This document shows, one piece after another, positions 1 through 6,048 of a stretch of DNA of 9,300 nucleotides (position 1 is its first letter; the number at the start of each line of letters is the position of its first letter). This DNA comes from Alphaproteobacteria bacterium (lineage in GTDB: Bacteria > Pseudomonadota > Alphaproteobacteria > Micavibrionales > CSBR16-224): contig SKHU01000159.1 in NCBI GenBank assembly GCA_007116755.1, positions 1 through 9,300 on the forward strand. Direction: 5' to 3'. A model generated the notes under the pieces. The model worked only from the letters and a program-made list of their open reading frames with translations. It had not been told where the DNA came from and did no database searches. Both the position numbers and the translations under genes were made by a program.

Positions 1-26
1 AAAGCAATCAAAACGGATTTGCGCAT
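1..26 (-). CDS. 5' end of an unidentified gene running off the left edge
   Basis: On the minus strand an ATG at 26-24 opens a frame reading MRKSVLIA before the window ends. A purine-rich stretch (GGAAAA, about seven bases upstream) could serve as ribosome binding site. A basic start followed by hydrophobic residues would suit a signal peptide, but eight residues cannot identify a product. It lies downstream of and co-directional with the pseudouridine synthase gene, with about 110 bases between them. In many alphaproteobacteria the next gene is rsmD, but these residues do not resemble the usual RsmD start, so I do not assign it. Confidence 0.35.
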
Positions 27-68
27 GAGTCTTTTCCGACTTTCTTCTTGAAAACAAAAGAACACACC

Positions 69-83
69 CCGTGTTTCTCACGG
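69..83 (-). terminator. Weak hairpin with T-rich tail after the pseudouridine synthase gene
   Basis: Read on the minus strand, CCGTG and CACGG form a 5-bp stem with a 5-base AGAAA loop. It is followed within about seven bases by a T-rich run (TTCTTTTGTTTTC). This lies between the stop at 137 and the start at 26, where a Rho-independent terminator or attenuator would be expected. The stem is short and the T-tract is interrupted and not immediately adjacent, so termination may be partial at best. Confidence 0.3.
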
Positions 84-136
84 AAGCTATACCATAAAAT
101 TTACCGTAAAATCACGAAGATTCTATGAACGGCATT

Positions 137-877
137 TTACAGAATTTTATCGGCCAGATTTTTGCTGATGGCCGATCTCAGCGCTTTTTTGCTGACTTCC
201 TCGATCACGCCTTTGTCCAGATTTCCAAGCTGGAACGGCCCGTAGGCGATACGGATCAGGCGGTTGACCTGAAGCCCCAGCGCCTCCATAACTTTGCGAA
301 TTTCACGGTTTTTGCCTTCCGTCAGCGCAACAGACAGCCAGGCATTGCGCCCCTGCTGCTTTTCATCCAGTTCGGCTTTGATGGATTTATATTTGATACC
401 GTCGATTTCAATACCGCGTTTCAAGCCCTGTAAAGCCGCCTCATCGACTTGCCCAAAGACACGCACACGGTAACGTCGCGTCCAGCCCGTATCCGGCAAT
501 TCCATATAGCGCGCCAAATCGCCGTCATTGGTCAGCAGCAGCAGGCCTTCGGTATTCATATCCAGCCGGCCGACCGTCATCACGCGGGGAAAATCGGCGG
601 GAAACGTATCAAAAATTGTCATTCTCCCTTTTTCATCGCTGTTGGTCGTCACCAGCCCTGCCGGCTTGTGATAACGCCAGAGCTGCGCCGGTTCCTTGGC
701 CGCCAGCTCTTTTCCGTCCACGGCGACTTTATCCGTTACCGCCACGCGCATGGCCGGCGTTTCTACCCGCTGTCCGTTGACGACAACACGGCCTGCCTCC
801 ACCAGCTTTTCCGCCTCGCGCCGCGAACAGAGTCCGGCACGGGCGATACGGCGCGCTATTTTTTCCTTTTCAGACAA
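137..877 (-). CDS. rluB: rRNA pseudouridine synthase, RsuA/RluB family
   Basis: Isomerises a specific uridine of ribosomal RNA to pseudouridine during ribosome maturation, in the cytoplasm. The 246-residue protein begins with an S4 RNA-binding domain (about residues 6-50, with the SRREAEKLVEAGRV signature). The RsuA/RluB/RluE/RluF-type catalytic domain follows. The catalytic aspartate is D106 in GRLDMNTEGLLLLTNDGDLA. The late family motif LTEGKNREIRKVMEALG lies at about 185-201, followed by VNRLIRIAYGPF. Length is normal for the family. The start is TTG at 877-875, chosen because a perfect AGGAGG lies seven bases upstream and no in-frame ATG is near. It is divergent from tadA, a common pairing in alphaproteobacteria. 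Family membership is clear. The exact target base is inferred: RluB (23S) is the usual assignment, but RsuA- or RluE-like specificity cannot be excluded. Confidence 0.93.
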   Translation of the reverse strand: MSEKEKIARRIARAGLCSRREAEKLVEAGRVVVNGQRVETPAMRVAVTDKVAVDGKELAAKEPAQLWRYHKPAGLVTTNSDEKGRMTIFDTFPADFPRVMTVGRLDMNTEGLLLLTNDGDLARYMELPDTGWTRRYRVRVFGQVDEAALQGLKRGIEIDGIKYKSIKAELDEKQQGRNAWLSVALTEGKNREIRKVMEALGLQVNRLIRIAYGPFQLGNLDKGVIEEVSKKALRSAISKNLADKIL

Positions 878-884
878 TGTGTTC

Positions 885-890
885 CCTCCT
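885..890 (-). promoter_or_regulatory. Shine-Dalgarno AGGAGG deciding a TTG start
   Basis: A full AGGAGG on the minus strand sits seven bases upstream of the TTG at 877-875. Spacing and strength are ideal for initiation and fix the start of the pseudouridine synthase gene at a non-ATG codon. Confidence 0.75.
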
Positions 891-927
891 AAACTGATGC
901 GGATATCATAAACAGGTTACGGGCAAG

Positions 928-1374
928 ATGAAAGATTTTATGCAGCAGGCCATTGCAGAGGCCGAAAAAGCCGCACAGCGCGGCGAAGTTCCCGTCGGTG
1001 CCGTGATCGTTGATAGCGCATCAAACACTGTGATTGCGGCCGCAGGCAACCGTGTCGAGGAACGGCAAGACCCGCTTGCCCATGCAGAAATGCTGGCTAT
1101 TCGTGCAGCGCTGGAGAAACAGGGCGGAAAATATCTTGAAAGCTGCGATCTTTACGTGACGCTGGAGCCTTGTCCGCTTTGCGCCGCCGCCATATCTCTG
1201 GCGCGGCTGCGCCGCATCTATTTCGGCGCTTATGATCCGAAAAGCGGCGGCACGGAACACGGTCCGCGCATTTTTGATCACGATACCTGCCATCATAAAC
1301 CGGATGTATACGGCGGCCTTGAAGAAAGCCGTTGCGCCGCGCTGATGACGGATTTCTTCAGTCAAATACGCTGA
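928..1374 (+). CDS. tadA: tRNA-specific adenosine deaminase (A34 to inosine)
   Basis: Deaminates adenosine at the wobble position 34 of tRNA-Arg(ACG) to inosine, allowing one tRNA to read several arginine codons; it is normally essential and cytoplasmic. The 148-residue protein is a complete zinc-dependent cytidine/deoxycytidylate-deaminase fold. HAE at residues 52-54 gives the zinc-binding histidine and the catalytic glutamate E54. PCPLC at 81-85 gives the two zinc-binding cysteines C82 and C85. The family context is present around them: GEVPVGAVIV, the RQDPLAHAEM lead-in, HGPRIF, and the C-terminal VYGGLEESRCAALMTDFF. The position often occupied by Met in PCPMC is Leu here, a conservative change. 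The ATG at 928 has only a weak ribosome binding sequence (GGGCAAG) just upstream. It is divergent from the pseudouridine synthase gene, with a 50-base shared upstream region. Confidence 0.96.
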   Translation: MKDFMQQAIAEAEKAAQRGEVPVGAVIVDSASNTVIAAAGNRVEERQDPLAHAEMLAIRAALEKQGGKYLESCDLYVTLEPCPLCAAAISLARLRRIYFGAYDPKSGGTEHGPRIFDHDTCHHKPDVYGGLEESRCAALMTDFFSQIR

Positions 1375-1403
1375 ATCACTTCGAATTTTTAAAGCTTTTC
1401 GTG

Positions 1404-1511
1404 CTACCATGTAGGGGTAGAAACACAAAGAATGAGACGGCAATGGCTGACGAAAGAAAAACGAGAACCGGTAAAGGTACCCCGCCCAAAAACTCAAAAT
1501 TTTCTACCCCT
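1404..1511. repeat. 11-bp perfect inverted repeat around the antitoxin start (candidate operator)
   Basis: AGGGGTAGAAA at 1413-1423 is the exact reverse complement of TTTCTACCCCT at 1501-1511. The left arm overlaps a smaller inverted repeat, CTACC (1404-1408) and GGTAG (1416-1420). The left arm lies upstream of the antitoxin ATG at 1443 and the right arm lies inside the antitoxin gene. Toxin-antitoxin operons are usually autoregulated by binding to palindromes near the promoter, so paired operator half-sites are a reasonable reading. A long-range RNA stem enclosing the start codon is the alternative. The repeat is seen directly; its function is inferred. Confidence 0.45.
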
Positions 1512-1682
1512 CCGACCGGAGAAGCTAGAGAAAAAGCCGTAGAACGGCTTTTCAAGACACTGGATAAAATGTCAGAAGAAGCCCGTAAAAAAGGTTTGAC
1601 TGAAGATGTTATGGAAGAAATTCTTGAGGAAATTAGAGAAGAAAGAATAAAAGAACACGAAAAAAGAGACAAGGGTGCCTAA
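1443..1682 (+). CDS. Putative type II antitoxin partner of the PIN toxin
   Basis: A 79-residue, highly charged protein whose stop is two bases before the PIN-domain toxin start, the usual antitoxin-first arrangement. Residues 1-25 (MADERKTRTGKGTPPKN...) are basic and proline-rich and probably disordered. Residues about 27-75 look like a continuous amphipathic helix region: KAVERLFKTLDKMSEEARKKGLTEDVMEEILEEIREER. The GLTED...EEI.EE.REER part resembles C-terminal toxin-binding segments of antitoxins paired with PIN toxins. I see no clear ribbon-helix-helix or AbrB DNA-binding domain at the N-terminus, which is unusual. The ATG at 1443 was chosen over upstream in-frame codons because those lie inside tadA; the upstream GAGACGG is a modest ribosome binding site. 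The pair is visibly AT-richer than its neighbours, suggesting transfer. Role as antitoxin rests mainly on context. Confidence 0.7.
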   Translation: MADERKTRTGKGTPPKNSKFSTPPTGEAREKAVERLFKTLDKMSEEARKKGLTEDVMEEILEEIREERIKEHEKRDKGA

Positions 1683-1684
1683 CC

Positions 1685-2152
1685 ATGCGCCTGATTATCG
1701 ATACCAACTTACATTTAAGCTATCTGATATCATCTGACGAAAACAGTACGGTTCGCCAAGCACTTAAAAATGTGTATCGTTTTCATAAACCATTTCAAAG
1801 CCATAAAACTCTCTCTGAGTTGGAAGAAACTTTATTTCACCAAAAATTTGCACGTTATTTTAGCAAAGCCAGCGCAAAAGAACTGATAACCGAAGTCAGA
1901 AATACCTCCACCATCATCCAGCATAACCTGTCGGCCAGTATTTCCAACGATCCCGATGACAACGAGCTTTTTGCTTTGGCAGAAGCTGCCCAGGCAGATT
2001 ACATTCTTTCCGGTGATAAAAAGCATGTTCTTTCCATTCCCGAATATAAAGGTATCCGCACTGTAAATGCTGCTGAATTTCTGAAGACTCACAAAAGCCT
2101 TGAGCACGACGGCAAACTAGCTATGCCGCGCAAAACCAACATATTCGGGTAA
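1685..2152 (+). CDS. PIN-domain toxin, COG1569-type (putative toxin-antitoxin ribonuclease)
   Basis: Likely a magnesium-dependent ribonuclease that blocks growth when not held by its antitoxin. The 155-residue protein carries the PIN acidic residues in order: D6 in IIDTN, E45 in TLSELEETL, D89/D91/D92 in NDPDDNELFALAEAA, and D111 in ILSGDKKH. The pattern of RxKFARY-like text after the glutamate, NDPDDNE, ADYILSGDK and a closing I.TVNAAEFL matches the COG1569 'putative toxin component, PIN family' proteins rather than VapC proper. The tail after EFL (about residues 134-155, ending KTNIFG) is longer than in typical members. The ATG lies two bases after the antitoxin stop, so translation is probably coupled. 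Codon use is AT-rich compared with tadA and hslV. All catalytic acids are present, so an active enzyme is expected; its RNA target is unknown. Confidence 0.85.
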   Translation: MRLIIDTNLHLSYLISSDENSTVRQALKNVYRFHKPFQSHKTLSELEETLFHQKFARYFSKASAKELITEVRNTSTIIQHNLSASISNDPDDNELFALAEAAQADYILSGDKKHVLSIPEYKGIRTVNAAEFLKTHKSLEHDGKLAMPRKTNIFG

Positions 2153-2168
2153 AACCGCGAAAGAAGCG

Positions 2169-2855
2169 TCAGTGGCGTCCGTAAGGGCCGGATGGTTTTT
2201 TCGGCTTCGGCTTGTTTTCACGGCGGCGCTGGATTGCGCTTGATGCAGAGGCATAGCCCTTATTGGCCATGCCGATTCCGACGATATAAGCCAGCCAGCC
2301 AAGGAGAATCCCCGCCCACGGCCCGTCATTGTAATGTTTCTCGTGCATCTGCATGGTCATACGGTCGAGTGTCGCCAGATCGCGCGAAGTCGTCTGCGCC
2401 TTGACCTCATCCAGATATTCGGGACGCTCCAGCACCAGCCCGCCCGGCAGCATCGCCGGCGGTTTGACTTGCGCGGTAAACTGATCCGTCAGGGTTTTGA
2501 CATCGGCTTCGGATAGCTGGTTGTTGACCCAGACCGATTGCAAAAGATCAATGGACTGCATCCGCACATCCTGCCCCTGCCCCCGTAATTCCGCAAGCTC
2601 GGCGATGCGCTGCTCGTATTGCGCCGTCAGCACCGGATTGGAATTTTCCGTTGACGCATCGCGCGTATTATTGGCCATATCCAGATAGCCGCCCGTTGCC
2701 AACGCACCGACAAAAAGCGGAAATGTGATAAGACGCGGCAAACGCTTGCGCGTGTTTTTTGCGCCTTTCCCGACCTGAATACCGTTCTCCGTCACGCGGA
2801 TTACGACTTTTCCGTCCTTGCTGCGCAAAATTTGTTCTTTTTTACTGTCCGCCAT
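2169..2855 (-). CDS. Unidentified protein with two predicted membrane segments
   Basis: I do not recognise the family of this 228-residue protein. Residues 1-40 are polar and basic (SKDGKVVIRVTENGIQVGKG, then KNTRKRLPR), suggesting a cytoplasmic N-terminal domain. A hydrophobic stretch at about 42-58 (LITFPLFVGALATGGYL) and another at about 179-197 (WAGILLGWLAYIVGIGMAN) are likely transmembrane helices. Between them lie about 120 polar residues, including an acidic/Gln-rich likely helical part (AQYEQRIAELAELRGQGQD) that would face the periplasm if the N-terminus is inside. The tail is basic and proline-rich (RRRENKPKPKKPSGPYGRH). The ATG at 2855 is preceded by AGAGGG about eight bases upstream. 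It is divergent from hslV and convergent with the PIN toxin gene, with 16 bases between their ends. No catalytic motif is visible. Confidence 0.8.
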   Translation of the reverse strand: MADSKKEQILRSKDGKVVIRVTENGIQVGKGAKNTRKRLPRLITFPLFVGALATGGYLDMANNTRDASTENSNPVLTAQYEQRIAELAELRGQGQDVRMQSIDLLQSVWVNNQLSEADVKTLTDQFTAQVKPPAMLPGGLVLERPEYLDEVKAQTTSRDLATLDRMTMQMHEKHYNDGPWAGILLGWLAYIVGIGMANKGYASASSAIQRRRENKPKPKKPSGPYGRH

Positions 2856-2905
2856 AACTTATGCCCTCTTTCTCTTGCTCTGCCATAGATATTTAAAACG
2901 CATAT

Positions 2906-2934
2906 TTTTAACATATTTAATTTACTTTTGTCAA
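2906..2934 (-). promoter_or_regulatory. Candidate sigma-70 promoter for the two-segment membrane protein gene
   Basis: On the minus strand a perfect TTGACA (plus positions 2929-2934) is followed after 17 bases by TTAAAA (2906-2911) in a very AT-rich stretch, about 50 bases before the start codon at 2855. The -35 box is exact and the -10 box is poor, so the call rests on position and spacing. No transcript start can be seen. Confidence 0.5.
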
Positions 2935-2944
2935 CAGGAAATCC

Positions 2945-2975
2945 TTGACCTTTTGCGCCAAACGCGCGATATGTA
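2945..2975 (+). promoter_or_regulatory. Candidate promoter for hslVU
   Basis: TTGACC at 2945-2950 is followed after 17 bases by GATATG (2968-2973), or after 19 bases by TATGTA. This places a transcript start about 50 bases before hslV. hslVU is heat-shock (RpoH) controlled in many proteobacteria, and the CTTG preceding the box would suit RpoH. The distance to the TATGT element is about three bases too long for the alphaproteobacterial RpoH pattern, so a housekeeping promoter fits at least as well. Confidence 0.4.
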
Positions 2976-3033
2976 GTGGCCTGAAACATTAGGATATACA
3001 GCGCATAAAAGACAAAAGGCAAGGATAAAAGCA

Positions 3034-3600
3034 ATGACGGAATATCACGGCGCAGGGCAATCGCCTTACGGCAACTGGGCGGGCACAACGATACTGGCCG
3101 TCCGCAAAGGCAAGAATATCGTTGTCGGCGGTGACGGGCAGGTTTCTCTGGGCGCAACAGTGATGAAATCCAATGCCAAAAAAGTCCGCCGCCTGTGCGA
3201 CGGCAAAGTGATTGTCGGATTTGCAGGCGCGACGGCCGATGCGTTTACGCTGTTCGAGCGTCTGGAAGCCAAGCTTGACCAGCATAAAGGCCAGTTAACG
3301 CGTGCCTGCGTCGAGTTGGCGAAAGACTGGCGCACAGATAAATATCTGCGCCGTCTGGAAGCGCTGATGGCGGTCTGCGACAAGGATACGTCGCTGATTT
3401 TGAGCGGCACGGGCGATGTTGTCGAACCCGAAGACGGAATCATCGGCATCGGATCTGGCGGTGCTTACGCACTTTCGGCCGCGCGGGCGCTGATTGACCT
3501 GAAGGATATGGATGCGGAAAAAATCGTCAAAAAATCCATGAAAATCGCCGCCGATATTTGCGTTTATACAAACAATAATCTTGTGATTGAAAAGCTTTAG
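3034..3600 (+). CDS. hslV: ATP-dependent protease subunit HslV (ClpQ)
   Basis: Proteolytic subunit of the HslVU (ClpYQ) protease, a bacterial proteasome-like N-terminal threonine hydrolase forming two stacked hexamers in the cytoplasm. The 188-residue precursor has a 17-residue propeptide (MTEYHGAGQS...AG) removed to expose T18 at the start of TTILAVRKG. In mature numbering D34 becomes D17 (GGDGQVSLG) and K50 becomes K33 (NAKKVRRL), matching the active-site residues of the family. The glycine-rich GIGSGGAYALSAARAL near 150-167 is also characteristic. Length is normal, with a longer propeptide than the very short one in enteric HslV, as is usual in alphaproteobacteria. The ATG at 3034 follows AAGGA about nine bases upstream. 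It is first in an operon with hslU, whose ATG starts eight bases after this stop. Confidence 0.97.
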   Translation: MTEYHGAGQSPYGNWAGTTILAVRKGKNIVVGGDGQVSLGATVMKSNAKKVRRLCDGKVIVGFAGATADAFTLFERLEAKLDQHKGQLTRACVELAKDWRTDKYLRRLEALMAVCDKDTSLILSGTGDVVEPEDGIIGIGSGGAYALSAARALIDLKDMDAEKIVKKSMKIAADICVYTNNNLVIEKL

Positions 3601-3603
3601 GAG
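3599..3603 (+). promoter_or_regulatory. Ribosome binding site deciding the hslU start
   Basis: AGGAG overlaps the last bases of the hslV stop codon and sits five bases before the ATG at 3609. The GTG at 3603 overlaps the AGGAG itself and cannot use it, so the ATG at 3609 is the better start. The overlap with the hslV stop suggests translational coupling. Confidence 0.7.
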
Positions 3604-3608
3604 TGTCA

Positions 3609-5039
3609 ATGAAACACGCACAGGAAAAAACAGATCAAAACCACAAAGAAAAAACCGGCGGAAAAAAAGAAGAAATGAGCGAAAAAACAGAAAAAAAGCA
3701 TAGCGTAGCAGGGGAACTGTCTTCCATGTTCACCCCGCGCGAGATCGTCTCCGAACTTGACCGTTTTATTATCGGCCAGAAAGATGCCAAACGTGCCGTG
3801 GCCATCGCGTTGCGCAACCGCTGGCGGCGCCAGCAGCTTGAAGAGAATATGCGCGAGGAAGTGCTGCCGAAAAACATTCTGATGATCGGTCCGACCGGTG
3901 TCGGAAAAACCGAAATCTCGCGCCGTCTGGCGCGTCTGGCGAAAGCCCCGTTTATCAAAGTGGAGGCCACAAAATTCACCGAGGTCGGCTATGTCGGCCG
4001 CGATGTGGAATCCATCATCCGCGATTTGATGGATATGTCGATCAATATGATGCGCGAGGAAATGCGCAAATCCGTTACGGCCAAAGCCGAGCTGGCGGCA
4101 GAAGACCGCGTGCTGGACGCACTGGTCGGCAAAGATGCAACCGAGGCCACCCGCGAATCTTTCCGCCGCAAACTGCGCGCCGGCGATCTGAATGACAAGG
4201 AAGTCGAAATTGCGGTGGCGGAAAAATCTTCCTCCTCCATGCCGACATTTGATATTCCCGGCATGCCGGGCGCACAGATGGGAATGCTCAATCTCGGTGA
4301 TATGCTCGGCGGCGCTTTCGGCGCGCCGCGCAAAAAAACGCGTAAAATGACAATTGTCGAATCCTATGATGTGCTGATCGAAGAAGAAGCCGACAAGCTG
4401 CTGGATGAAGACGCCATTATCAACGCGGCAAGACATGCCGTGGAAAACAACGGAATCGTGTTTCTGGATGAAATCGACAAAATCGCCGGACGCAGCGAGC
4501 AGCACCGCGGCGGCGATGTCAGCCGCGAAGGCGTACAGCGTGACCTGCTGCCGCTGATCGAAGGCACATCCGTCAGCACCAAACACGGCCTTATCCGCAC
4601 CGATCATATTCTGTTTATCGCCTCGGGCGCGTTCCATTACGCCAAACCTTCGGATCTGCTGCCCGAATTACAGGGTCGTCTGCCGATCCGCGTCGAACTC
4701 CGCCCATTGGAGGAAGAGGATTTCAAACGCATTCTGACCGAACCGGAATACAGCCTGATCAAGCAATATGTCGCGCTGCTGGGAACAGAAGGTGTGACGC
4801 TGGTCTTTGAAGAAGATGCCATCGATGAACTGGCGCGGCTGGCAGTCGAGATCAACGCCAATGTCGAAAATATCGGCGCGCGCCGCCTGCATACGGTGCT
4901 GGAGAGGCTTTTGGATGAAATCAGCTTCACCGCCTCGGACATGACGGCAGGAGAAACCGTCCATATCGATGCCAAGCTGGTGCGCGAGCGCGTCTCCGAA
5001 CTCAGTCAGGACACCGATCTGTCCAAATTCATCCTTTAG
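3609..5039 (+). CDS. hslU: ATPase subunit HslU (ClpY) of the HslVU protease
   Basis: AAA+ unfoldase that recognises, unfolds and feeds substrates into HslV. The 476-residue protein has Walker A GPTGVGKT at 94-101, the substrate-gripping pore loop GYVG at 127-130, an inserted I-domain at roughly 130-275, Walker B VFLDEIDK with D287/E288, the GRLPIRVEL region, and sensor 2 GARRLHTV near 423-430. It ends in DLSKFIL, the C-terminal tail that inserts into HslV and activates it. The conserved core starts at FTPREIVSELDRFIIGQ (about residue 41), whereas most HslU proteins begin only a few residues before this motif. About 35 extra lysine/glutamate-rich residues therefore precede it if the ATG at 3609 is used; an internal ATG at 3675 would shorten the extension but has a poorer ribosome binding site. 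It is second in the operon after hslV. Confidence 0.96.
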   Translation: MKHAQEKTDQNHKEKTGGKKEEMSEKTEKKHSVAGELSSMFTPREIVSELDRFIIGQKDAKRAVAIALRNRWRRQQLEENMREEVLPKNILMIGPTGVGKTEISRRLARLAKAPFIKVEATKFTEVGYVGRDVESIIRDLMDMSINMMREEMRKSVTAKAELAAEDRVLDALVGKDATEATRESFRRKLRAGDLNDKEVEIAVAEKSSSSMPTFDIPGMPGAQMGMLNLGDMLGGAFGAPRKKTRKMTIVESYDVLIEEEADKLLDEDAIINAARHAVENNGIVFLDEIDKIAGRSEQHRGGDVSREGVQRDLLPLIEGTSVSTKHGLIRTDHILFIASGAFHYAKPSDLLPELQGRLPIRVELRPLEEEDFKRILTEPEYSLIKQYVALLGTEGVTLVFEEDAIDELARLAVEINANVENIGARRLHTVLERLLDEISFTASDMTAGETVHIDAKLVRERVSELSQDTDLSKFIL

Positions 5040-5920
5040 GGCTGTTTGGGCGGAGAGCGGTTGTTTTTACGGCGCGGAGGCGGGGAATTCGGTTTTTTAC
5101 CGGGACGTTCAAACATGTCTTTTGTATTCTGGATAAACAGGCGCATGATTTTGCGTCCGGATTTTGCCAGCGGCTCTTTCAATCTGAACAAAGCCTGCCC
5201 GCCTTTTTCCATCTGCTCATCCAGCAGTTTTTCCAATGTCAGAATGGAATGCGGCCGTATTTCAAATCCGCTTTGCAAAACCGTGCCGCTTTTTTTACCC
5301 AGACGCGCCACAACATCATTTTGCGTGCGGAAGGACACAATGCGTTCATCCAGACGCGCGTAATCAATCTCTACGGGTTTATAAATATTTTGAAACACGG
5401 ATTCGATCTTCTCCGGCAGCCGGACGATATCCTTTTCGCGCATCGCGGGGCTGTTATACATCCAGATTTTCCCGGCATTGCAGGAAATGCCGACGGCCTG
5501 CGCCAGATAGCCGCCCATCGAATGGCCGATAAACTCGGTCTTTTTCAGATCAATGCCGTATTTCTCTTCCACATCGCGCGTAAAGGCATAGGCATCGAAA
5601 AACTGTTTCGGATAACCGATGACCGCCAGTATCAACGCATCGTCGAGATCGTCGACCCCGTTTATGCCGCGAAATGCAATCGCATATTGATCTTTGCCGG
5701 TTTTCTCGTCTTTCTTTTTATAAAGCGATGCGCCGAAACTGCTGCTGCATTTGGGATAACCCATCTCTTCCGCCGTGATCACCTCTTCCCAATCGCCCTT
5801 ATCCTGCGGGTAATCGGGTTTTTTATACACGTGCCGCGCCAGACGCGCACGGTCGCGCGCCTCGGCATATTCAACCTCTTTCACATCTTTCGGCGGCGGA
5901 TCGTCTTTTTTTCTTTCCAT
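5036..5920 (-). CDS. Class 3 lipase-like alpha/beta hydrolase
   Basis: Probable serine hydrolase of the fungal-lipase-like (class 3) fold. In this 294-residue protein, YAIAFRGINGVDDLDD (about 79-94) is the class 3 strand plus oxyanion region. GHSMGG (132-137) is the nucleophile elbow with S134. D202 in SFRTQNDVVARLG and H224 in EIRPHSILTLE complete a plausible Ser-Asp-His triad. No signal peptide or membrane helix is visible, so it is probably cytoplasmic or exported by another route. Both ends are unusual: a charged N-terminus (MERKKDDPPPKD) and a basic, proline-rich tail (PGKKPNSPPPRRKNNRSPPKQP). The substrate is unknown; a lipid or ester is possible, but nothing in the sequence specifies it. 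The ATG at 5920 follows AAGG about eight bases upstream. The gene is convergent with hslU and their stop codons overlap. Confidence 0.82.
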   Translation of the reverse strand: MERKKDDPPPKDVKEVEYAEARDRARLARHVYKKPDYPQDKGDWEEVITAEEMGYPKCSSSFGASLYKKKDEKTGKDQYAIAFRGINGVDDLDDALILAVIGYPKQFFDAYAFTRDVEEKYGIDLKKTEFIGHSMGGYLAQAVGISCNAGKIWMYNSPAMREKDIVRLPEKIESVFQNIYKPVEIDYARLDERIVSFRTQNDVVARLGKKSGTVLQSGFEIRPHSILTLEKLLDEQMEKGGQALFRLKEPLAKSGRKIMRLFIQNTKDMFERPGKKPNSPPPRRKNNRSPPKQP

Positions 5921-6048
5921 CTTTCTGCCTTGTTCTTTGCATTATTCTACGGCAAACGGATTAATTTTTTCCTTACGGAAATATATAGGCTGTTGCGGTT
6001 TTTCAACGCCCATGATAACACATTTCAAACAGATCAAGAAAACGGATA

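Noticed and set aside
100..140. Small palindrome TTTAC-C-GTAAA (100-110) and the GTAAAAT/ATTTTAC pair (106-112, 134-140)
   Set aside because: Short AT-rich matches with long loops near a stop codon; likely by chance and with no supporting context.
2944..2975. A classical RpoH heat-shock promoter before hslV
   Set aside because: CTTG is present, but the distance to the TATGT element is about three bases too long for the known pattern, so I only call a general promoter candidate.
3603..3608. GTG at 3603 as the hslU start
   Set aside because: It overlaps the AGGAG it would need; the ATG at 3609 is correctly spaced.
3606..4637. A 343-residue open frame on the minus strand opposite hslU
   Set aside because: Its translation is rich in His, Phe, Cys and Gln with no recognisable domain, and it lies antisense to the strongly conserved hslU. 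It is a codon-bias shadow.
5921..6048. Divergent promoters between the hydrolase and DUF2147-like genes
   Set aside because: AT-rich boxes such as TATATA and TAGAAT exist, but none has a matching -35 at an acceptable distance.
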